Below, piece after piece: positions 55,736 to 64,000 of a stretch of DNA of 64,000 bases; position 1 is the stretch's first letter; every line of letters starts with the position of its first letter. The position numbers were made by a program, and so were the translations under genes. The notes under the pieces were generated by a model. It ran no database searches, had not been told where the DNA came from, and saw only the letters and a list, made by a program, of their open reading frames with translations. Where the stretch lies: the NCBI GenBank assembly GCA_036785325.1, contig JAXIVH010000018.1, forward strand, positions 5,510,222 to 5,574,221, in the 5' to 3' direction. The stretch is from Urophycis tenuis (lineage: Eukaryota > Chordata > Actinopteri > Gadiformes > Phycidae).

Positions 55736-55922
55736 TCAGCTTGCCTATGATGTACTTTAGAACAACATAAGGAAAGCCACCTGGAATGAGTAAACATCTA
55801 CAGGCATTGGAAAATGGAACGCCACGCCATCTAAAGCTGAGTAGCAAACAGTCAACTTATGTTCCCACATGAATTTTAAAATGACCATTTTTTTGGAGAG
55901 GCTCAAGGACAGTAGTTCTGCA

Positions 55923-55995
55923 CTTTCAGTAGTGTAGTGTTTATCATGTTCGCCTTACACGCGAAAGGTCCCTGGTTCGAAACCGGGCGGAAACA
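55923..55995 (+). pseudogene. Former tRNA-Val(AAC) with TAC anticodon
   Basis: Body and position match the AAC gene, but the loop reads CTTACAC (wobble base A to T). The acceptor has mismatches (CTTTCAG opposite CGGAAAC) and G19 of the D loop is T, so it is probably not functional. Confidence 0.7.
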
Positions 55996-56335
55996 TCTTG
56001 CCTCTGATGCACTTTACAACATTAATAGGGAAGTTGCCCGTCATCAGTAAACAACTACAGGCATTTGAAGAAGGCAAGCGTCACACATAAACATTGGTAG
56101 GCATTTGCAGATGCAACGCCAACCCATCTAAAGCTAAAAAATATCCCCAGCTGTAGAGCAAGCAGTCAACTAATGTACCTGCATTCACTGTTAATTGACC
56201 TGCATTTTGCTGAGGCGCAATAAGATTGCAACTGCAGACTGTCTTCACATTTGGATCAAACCGTTGCTATAATATACATGCCTTAATTATTAAATGACCA
56301 CAATTTTGGTGAGGCACAAGTGCTTCGCTTTTGCT

Positions 56336-56408
56336 GTTTCTGTGGTGTAGTGGTTATCACGTTCGCCTTACATGCGAAATGTCCCCAGTTCAAAACTGGG
56401 CGGTAACA
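56336..56408 (+). tRNA. tRNA-Val(TAC), inverted unit
   Basis: Anticodon TAC with intact anticodon and T arms. One acceptor mismatch (T4 opposite T69) and a G45 to T change are present. Borderline between gene and pseudogene. Confidence 0.6.
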
Positions 56409-56733
56409 TCTTGCCTATGATACACTTTAGAACACAAACAGGGAAGCCAGATGTCATGAAGAAACAGCTGTAGCCATTGGAAGATGGAAACTGCCACCAG
56501 TAAACATCGATAGGCATTGGCAGATGTAAAGCCGCCCTGTCTGAAGTTTTGGAGCTAGCGCTCGGCCAATGTACCTACATCAATTCGTAAGTGATAACCA
56601 CTACACTACAGAAAAATCTGTTTGCATAGACTTTGTGGAAAATTGTCATAATATCAGTGGACATAGCAGGTTTTCCATTTCAGTACCTTCATGAATGACC
56701 AGATTTTTGATGAGGCACAAGAAGCTGAATTGT

Positions 56734-56850
56734 GCAGTTTCCATTGTAAGTGGTTATCACATTTGACTTAGGCGTCAAAGTTCCCCCTCTCCGTAGTGTA
56801 GTGGTTATCACTTTCGCCTAACACGCAAAACGTCCCTGGTTTGAAACCTT
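56734..56850 (+). pseudogene. Two fused valine tRNA relics
   Basis: A TAC-relic 5' part (56734-56788) joins directly to an AAC-type relic (56789-56850, loop CTAACAC, T-arm disrupted). This looks like a deletion between adjacent units. Confidence 0.65.
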
Positions 56851-57150
56851 GCCTCTGATGTAGTTTAAAATATTAATACGGAGGTTTGTCCATCATCAGT
56901 AATTAACTACAGGCATTTGAAGAAGGCAAGTGTCGCATATAAACATTGATAGGCATTTGCAGATGCAATGCCAACCCGACTAAAGCTGTAAACCAAGCAG
57001 TCACCTAATGAACCTACATCAATTTGTAAATGATAACCACTACACACATGTCATGAGTAAAGATCTACAGGTATTGGAATACAGAGTGCCAAGCATGAAC
57101 ATTGACAGGCATTCAAAGATGGAACTCCAGACTTCCCTTTTGGATCAAGT

Positions 57151-57960
57151 GGTCTGGGGTCCGACGCTGGGCCTGAGGCTAGAGGTCTGCAGACCCATCT
57201 TTGCCAACCCAACAGGGGTCATGCAACAATGTTGCTCGGTTGGTTGATGTTTCAGGCCCCCGTTTGTGTTGGTCATGTATTCAAGCCTCCTGTCAGGCCT
57301 TAAAAACAAATGGTTAGCTAGTAAGTGAGAAACAAGAATCATCTGTTACTCAACAGAAATATTTGAATTTGACCCGTTCATTAGGCTATTGGCTGTTAGA
57401 TTTGTAAGTGAATACAGACAGGCCTAAGAGACAACAATGCAATGACGTTTTTATGAATGGCTCACTTATGAACGACTGACACATTTTAGCTTGCATTGCA
57501 CCTGACATTATTTTCACACCAAACACAAGCAAAACAGCTCAGACTATATGAGGATAATCAAGTGATTCACGTGATTCAGTGGACACACATAGATAGTACA
57601 TTCCAGTTTCAGAAAAGGTTAAGTTTATAGTCTATGTTATGTGGTAATTAGAAGACCCTGATCCAATATTTATTGTGCATTGGAATGCGCAATCTTGGTA
57701 TCGCGTTTCATCATAATATTCTTCTTCATACCAAATTTCTGCAATTAATGGAGGCTAAACTCGACATTTCATGCAAACTGTATTACAAAGATCTACCTCC
57801 GTATAGCTGTGATATGTACTTTTCATTTTTGTAAACTTTTTGCTTTTTGAGATATTTGTGTTTTTTTAAGTTTATTTTTTAAGCTTTATTTACTTAAAAA
57901 CACAAAAAACTCCCATAGAGCTAGCTTTCCATTGTGACGTTTAATTCCTTTCCAACTGTC
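57151..57960. other. Unassigned sequence after the tRNA repeat
   Basis: No recognised gene or repeat. A 65-codon minus frame near 57145-57342 is probably chance. Confidence 0.4.
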
Positions 57961-57967
57961 AACTGGA

Positions 57968-58013
57968 CGGCGTAGCTCAGTGGGTAGAGCTTGTGTTTCA
58001 CAACCGGAGGGCA
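57968..58013 (+). pseudogene. tRNA-like 5' fragment
   Basis: GGCGTAGCTCAGTGGGTAGA resembles a tRNA 5' end with a D-arm (GCTC/GAGC). The anticodon arm is improper and no T-arm follows. Confidence 0.4.
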
Positions 58014-59220
58014 TTCCTATCCACTCTCATGGAATTTCATTTTCTAGTTAGTTAGTTTTTAGTTAATAATCTTTTTTGTTGTTTACAATGGGTTTTTTTA
58101 TATTATAATTTAAGATTTGTTTTTTTAATAGAGAAATTTGAAATAAATATAAAAACATTTATTTTGTAGGTATAAGTGTTCATCAATGTAGAAATGACTA
58201 AAGTTTGTCAACAATATTTGAATGTGTTGTTATCTGTAAATACTTAACTGTTATCTTTAAATACTTCACAGATAACAGAATATTAACTTGTGTGTAGTTC
58301 TTCATGCCATCAAGTAGAAAAATATGATAACACCTGATGCCCAATCCATAGACTCGTTAAAGACAAATTAAGATAATAGCATAACAAGCTTGGATAATAG
58401 CATAACAAGCTTGGAGCCATGTCCTTATTTCTAATAACCAATGCAAGAGTAACTGCACTGTTGGTTGGAGGCCATTTAAGATAGAGATGAAGCGCATTCT
58501 TGCATGTCTTAACACTTACATGCGGATGTTGAGGCTGTGCAGATGTCAACGCTCTTTTAGCCTGCCTCAGTAGTGGGACAAATACTTGATGACTACCGCC
58601 CTCTAGTGGAAACACAATAGTCAACATGGACGCAGTTCTCCCACTCTTGGAACAGAAGAGAGACTTCGGGGGAATCTAACACATTTCTGCATTGGCCAAT
58701 ACTGAAACTAGATATTTCCCTATATATCCATGGTGTTTTCTAACAACACGATGGACCTTACAGACAAATATTTTTAAAAGGGTATATCAAAGTTATAGAT
58801 GCTAGTTTAATCATGGTTGATGGCAGGACAGGATGTTTTGACATGTCTTCCTGCTGGCTTGGAGTTTGATTTAACAGTGCTGGCCTAGTCTATGTTCACT
58901 ATTAGCCAAGACCGGAGACCAAAGATGGGCAGAGGCCAGAGAAGACTGTTGTCGTTAATCTTTAGCGTGCAATATCTTAATTCCCCTAAAACACTGAGGT
59001 GCCTACACTGGACAGCATGAAGAGATAGACCTTAAGATTTTTAGGGGTGATTAGGCGGTGTTCCCATTAGAAAATATTTCCAAGCAAGAGGTGCTCACCA
59101 AATCAACGTGACATCCGATTCGACTGAGGAAAGTAAGTCTCACAGTCTGTTTGCACATATTTGAGGATCAGACTTGATGTATTCAAAAGTCTACTTTATG
59201 AGAATATCATGCCATTAATC
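58014..59220. other. Unassigned sequence with a short direct repeat
   Basis: AATAGCATAACAAGCTTGGA occurs twice in tandem at about 58375-58415. CCGCCCTCTAGTGGAAAC near 58600 resembles the end of a fish SINE. No gene was recognised. Confidence 0.4.
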
Positions 59221-59260
59221 CAACATCTGGTTAAGGAAGAGATTCCTTAACCAGATGTTG
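59221..59260. repeat. Perfect 18-bp palindrome
   Basis: Arms 59221-59238 and 59243-59260 are perfect inverted repeats around GAGA. Confidence 0.95.
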
Positions 59261-61007
59261 CAATACAAATGTATAAATGGTAAATATTAAAGGTAGCTAT
59301 AGATAATATGTAAGAGCCTGTATTTGAGTGTGTTTTGAAAGAAATGGCATAACCAATTATCAGTGAATGAAATGCTCTATCGGAAAATATGTATTAAATG
59401 ACTAATTGACTAATCCGTGACTCTGCATGAGATCATTTCGATTCTGAACCACTCCTGGCTAATTTCTGACCAATCAGGCCTTCTCTTCTCTGATTGAGTT
59501 GCATGTCAATCAAAGGTGTGTGAAATGCATACAAGGGTTGAGAAATTTAGGAAGGGATGGAGCATAGAGGAAGGGGATATTTTTTTTTATGTTTAGTTTA
59601 AAAATCTTTCTCTCCTCTGCTCTTTTATTTACTCTCTTTAAAACTCTTGAATCTTACCTACAGCAGCCTGATAATAAAACAAATAAAAATCATATAACAT
59701 ACCGTAATAAAAATGTGTACGTATTTTCATTCATTCAACTTTAAGTTAAGGTAAAAGTGGTCAAATTTAGTGACCAAATGGCATAGTTTACTATTTTGAT
59801 GATAAAATAACTTCCAAGCTGAATATGGTATTCAGTTGGTTTCAATCTGCAACCTTACTGCCATTAAATTATTTGCACTGTACCTTTAAAAAGCCAGTGA
59901 ACCCCCTGTTTCAGCTGGAATTTGAACACTGGGGGATTTAAAAAAAAAAAAAAACATTTTGGGCTGAGAGTTCCTGAGAAAGGAGAGGGCAGGGGTTGAT
60001 TGAGACTGAGTTTTTATTCCCATGGTAACTGCCCACGGCAACTGTGTGACAGGTTTTTTTTTGCCTTTTTTAGCCTACTCGTCATTGAGCAATATAGTAT
60101 CAGCAGTATCAAAATTAGACAATTTACAGTTTCATTTAAAATTTAATAAAAAATGTGTACTTTCTAGTAGCCTACATTTTTTTTTTTCCATTATTGGCTT
60201 ATGTATGAACATCATAGAAGTGATATTACCATATATTACTAAACAAAGAAAACATTGCTTTGGGTTGAACTTCCGGAATTGCAACAGCCCATAATATTTT
60301 AAAGTTGAGATCATTCTGGAATACAAACAGCACAGTGGTTCCCACTGTTACTGGCAGTGTTACTAGAAGAGTGCTTGCTTCTCCTCAGTGCATGTTCATT
60401 AAAGATAGGCTCCATCAGTCTTATTGTTGGCACACTAAAGTCTGGCTTTTCGCCTGAGTATAGCTCTTTCATTTTCAAAAGGAATTAGCATGGCCGCCTC
60501 CTTCCTCGATTAACCTTGAGAGTCCTTAAGAAGTTACCACCCAACAAATGTTACACGTACAACAGCTTGGAGAAAATATACAGCATGGTCAGTCTATTTT
60601 TTTTGTAAACTGAATCCGAGATACAAAATTACCAATGTAAACCTAAACTCGAGTTATATCAAATTTGTTTTTACATTTACACTGACACTATGAAACGATT
60701 TGGTTCACACTCATCCTACGTTCAAGACATCTAAAACACAGACCTGCCCCGTCGAGCGCAGCGATGGGCGAAAGTGAACAAACAAATCATTCTGTGTACG
60801 GTATGGACCGCATCAGCCTTTCGAACGTTTAATTGCTCATGACTTCACCCAACTCTCACTGCCCACGCCTGCTCATTGTTCCTGTAGTGTGCTGCCCGTT
60901 GGCTGCTGCAATGGTGCAGTCGCTCAGAACATAAGAAGTGGGACAACAAATGAATGACAGAGTCGTGGCCTTCAACGAGCACATAAGCACACAAGAGTGA
61001 CTGGAGT
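59261..61007. other. Unassigned intergenic sequence
   Basis: AT-rich, with poly-A and poly-T runs near 59580, 59940 and 60180. Open frames are short and not recognised. Confidence 0.4.
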
Positions 61008-61015
61008 CAAGACAC

Positions 61016-61782
61016 CAGTGGCGGCTGGTGAAGAATATTCTAGGTGGGGCTGTGCCATATTCAGTCAATTTCAGTAACCATCCTAATACATTGAACACAA
61101 ACTACAGGAAACGAGTGCTGCGTGAAATAGTCAATAATTATATAATGCCAATATTAAAAAGTTGAGGCATTCTAACACAAAACATAAGCAACATATTGCA
61201 CAAGCAAAAGCTTTCAATTTTTTCATTTGAAATTGAATTTGTAGTCACTTTGGGCTCTATGAAATTACAGTAAACATTTTATATACTAAACAATCAAGAA
61301 AATAATCAGCAGATTAATAGGTAGTGAAAATTAAGGACTAAAAAATACTAAGGTCAACTATATACAACTGTATACAACTATATACAGACTCGCCCTGACC
61401 TGAGCATTGGCTCGCTTGGGGCGATAAAGTAATCGCCCATATCTGCTTGGATTTGAGGACGCTGATTGGCCAAATTTTATGTCATGCTTTCACATCTTAA
61501 ATTAGTAATTGGCTAAACAGCTACACAGACCCGCCTCCTTGGGGCGATTTCTCCATCGCCCCAGAGCTGTTGAAGCATGGGACACGGGACGTGTAGGAAA
61601 AGCATACGTCTTGTACAGATGATTTTCTATCATATTTTACACATATTACTGGGTAAAGTCATATTTCAAACACACAAATATTAACAATTTGTATAATTTA
61701 TTATTATTAATTTTATTTATTTATTTATTGTGGGTCAAGGGGGGGCGGTGCCCTATCGCCCTCTATGGGCCAGCCGCCACTG
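61016..61782. mobile_element. 767-bp hAT-type MITE
   Basis: The duplication CAAGACAC is at 61008-61015 and 61783-61790. The ends are CAGTGGCGGCTGGTGAAGAA and, inverted, CAGTGGCGGCTGGCCCATAG. GGGGCGAT-type motifs repeat inside. Confidence 0.9.
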
Positions 61783-61790
61783 CAAGACAC

Positions 61791-63200
61791 CCTGGCAGCT
61801 ACTCACTGAACAAGATTAAATAATAGTAATACATTTAATCTTGTAAATTCTCTCGAACTGGGAGGTATGTGATCAACAAGGGATTGAATGGGACTGGCAC
61901 ACCAACAGCCTGACGGCGACCCTCTCTGCATGAGACCATATGACTGGGTCTAAACGGCTGCTACAGGAAGAACCACAAATCGATGCAGTCAAATCACATT
62001 TCTGTAACACTGTACAAGTGGGAGGCTGAATCAATGCATTACATTTTATTTAATCTTTTCTAATGTAAACTTACACATGATGAACGGTAATGCATTGAAG
62101 ATACATTTTGTATGGCGGGCAGCTAGCTAACATCACGGTTTGTGACGCAAAAACGGACACCAATTTGAAAAAAGTATAAAAACTCAAAGCTTCAATACAT
62201 TTAATTGTCTCAAGTCGAAGGAGCCCACCAAGCGCATTCGCTGAAAGGTTTCCAAACCCTGTCAGTTACAAAAATACTTTGCAAGAGCAAAATATTACAA
62301 TATGTTGAAGCAACCTCGCCAATAAACAATGTCCAGCAGCAGTATGCAACAAATAGTTTTATTTGGGGTAAACCTAGGTTACTGTTTGGCCGTAACCCAC
62401 ACCAAATAATAATACATGGAAGACAACCATACCAAACCACACACACACACACACACACACGCCCCTCCCTCTTGCCGCTTACCCATACAGATTGACAGGT
62501 AGACCATTCCAATAAATGCACACGGGAACAACTGGCATAACGAATACCGATGAACAATAAGAAACACAGCACATAAATTATTAAAGAAGCCAAGGCTTGT
62601 TAAACACAGATACATTCCCACAGCTAACAGCAAAGTCTGTGCAAAAATAATAACTACTCTGCTAGCCGTGTGGTTTTCTTTGTCTCCCGGGGCCCCAATG
62701 TGGTCCCCTGTCACCGGCCATGACCTGTCACCTGTGTTCATGTAGCCCACGCGGCTCCTGTTACACGGGAGTGAGGCAAGTTACCATTATCCTAATTATT
62801 AACCTACGAGGCTCAATTGTGCATTTTTAAAACCCTATTTGGGTAAACCACTCAGTCCACAAGCAAAGACACCACTGTTGTCCTATGTTTCTACCTAGAG
62901 GTAATTTTTGACCTACAATGGTGGATACAAGTCTACACAATCTCCAAATGGTTATTGTCTGCAATATACTCCTTTATGAGTTGAAATAAGTTTTGGGTTT
63001 CAAACAGTGTTAATAAACTGTTATAATGATCAGTCTTCGTGCGTCTGTGGGACTTTTGTTTAAACAGTAAACATGTCACGGCATTAGGTAGGCCCTAATG
63101 TGTTTGGTCATTATTCACAGTCATCCCGTGCGTCCACGCCTAGCGCGCCTCCAGCCTCGCTGCCCGCCCCACACATTTCCCTGCATCATCAACTGCTACA
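61791..63200. other. Unassigned upstream region of the host exon
   Basis: Contains a CA/AC microsatellite at about 62437-62461. Short frames on both strands around it are not convincing. It may include promoter sequence of the gene starting at 63502. Confidence 0.4.
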
Positions 63201-63204
63201 AGCA

Positions 63205-63374
<170 letters not shown>

Positions 63375-63501
63375 ATTTGTCCGTGTCACCAGCAAACCGA
63401 ACTTAAACTCGAGCCGCGGTAGCAGTTATTCCCCTCTTAGCTCCCCTAGCTTTCAGGTTTTCATTTTGTGTAAATAATTCCACCTGTTCCGCCTCGGCGA
63501 C

Positions 63502-63562
63502 ATGGCCCCGCTGGGAGCCTCTCGGGTCTTGCTGTTCGTCTTTGGTCTTACTTTATTTCCAG
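63502..63562 (+). CDS. First coding exon of a secreted or membrane protein
   Basis: ATG in a good context (GGCGACATGG) starts 20 codons plus one base: MAPLGASRVLLFVFGLTLFP. This has the shape of a signal peptide: short n-region with Arg, hydrophobic LLFVFGLTLF core and a Pro before the break. The exon ends CAG|GTACGT, a strong donor, so the intron starts at 63563 in phase 1 and the rest lies beyond the window. GC-rich 5' sequence and the TC tract lie just upstream. The family cannot be named from 20 residues. Confidence 0.7.
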
Positions 63563-64000
63563 GTACGTCTACTTTTAGCATCCATGAGTTGCGCTGTAAA
63601 ACATTTCATGTTCCGCGTTGTGCGAGGGATATAAAATTATCAAATCATTGAGTTTATTGAAATGCAACGTTATAGAACTGTTAACTAGGGGTATTCACGT
63701 GTTCAGTCCCTTTGGACAGCTTATTTACTGTACCGTACATATATAATTTATAATAAGATATATAGGCCTATTAGATATATAATACTTTTGCAGAATGATA
63801 ACCGTTTCAGGAAGCTGGCAGATGCTGAAAACATCAGTGGCTTCAATGACAGAACAATTGTTCAATTGAAGTTTGGTTTTGCACTTTAGCATAATTGGAC
63901 ATGTTTCAACTATTCTGAATGTTGCTTTAAACTGATCGTAAGATGGTTCTATTTATTTATATATCGTTTTTCTTTATATCACATTAATACTATATTTGTA
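63563..64000 (+). other. Start of intron 1 of the host gene
   Basis: Begins GTACGT, is AT-rich and contains no recognised exon before the window ends. Confidence 0.6.

Larger units (their letters stand above)
54924..57150. repeat. Inverted, diverged valine-tRNA unit
   Basis: This is the reverse complement of about 1.3 array units with many changes. Order: Val(TAC)-like relic (+), Val(CAC) (-), Val(AAC) relic (+), Val gene with TAC anticodon (+), Val(TAC) (+), half-tRNA (-, near 56585-56615), and further relics (+). The last 300 bp is rearranged. Confidence 0.88.

Noticed and set aside
57968..58040. Functional tRNA gene
   Set aside because: Only the D-arm region is convincing. The anticodon loop and T-arm do not fold.

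Overview
The window looks like repeat-rich nuclear DNA of a teleost fish. It holds a Rex3-type LINE, L2/Rex1-type LINEs, hAT, PIF/Harbinger, piggyBac and Penelope-like elements, a fish-type tRNA-headed SINE, eukaryotic tRNAs without encoded CCA, and GT..AG introns. No prokaryotic operon structure is present.

Region 1 (1-16177) is a head-to-tail array of nine units of about 1.68 kb. Each unit carries genes for all three vertebrate valine anticodons (TAC and AAC on the minus strand, CAC on the plus strand), two valine tRNA relics and a 5' half-tRNA. A 1122-bp hAT-like element sits in the first unit. A rearranged, diverged, inverted piece of the same repeat lies at 54924-57150, so the valine tRNA domain is split by about 38.7 kb of transposon DNA.

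Region 2 (16178-27100) has a 5'-truncated Penelope-like element with a GIY-YIG domain, a hAT MITE, another MITE and the first copy (A) of a two-gene element. Its first gene encodes four C2H2 fingers followed by a transposase-like body, and its second encodes a PB1/ubiquitin-like N-terminus. Copy A is broken by stops and frameshifts, and a Rex3 LINE sits in the first coding exon of its second gene.

Region 3 (27364-38950) is a set of nested DNA transposons: a Harbinger holding a hAT, a second Harbinger holding a LINE tail, and a piggyBac gene split by a hAT, which holds a second hAT, which holds a MITE.

Region 4 (38953-54924) is copy B of the two-gene element, in the same gene order but on the minus strand. 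Inverted 14-bp ends (ACACTGTAAAAAAA) bracket it, which suggests a roughly 16-kb EnSpm/CACTA-like transposon. Its PB1 gene keeps clean exons with good splice sites. Its C2H2/transposase gene is split by a SINE, an L2 LINE and a third Harbinger, and a second, nearly full-length LINE lies in its 5' part.

Region 5 (57150-64000) is mostly unassigned sequence with one hAT MITE, a perfect palindrome and a TC microsatellite of about 166 bp. At 63502-63562 there is a likely first coding exon of a host secreted or membrane protein: a signal peptide followed by a GTACGT splice donor. It is the only convincing non-transposon protein-coding feature.
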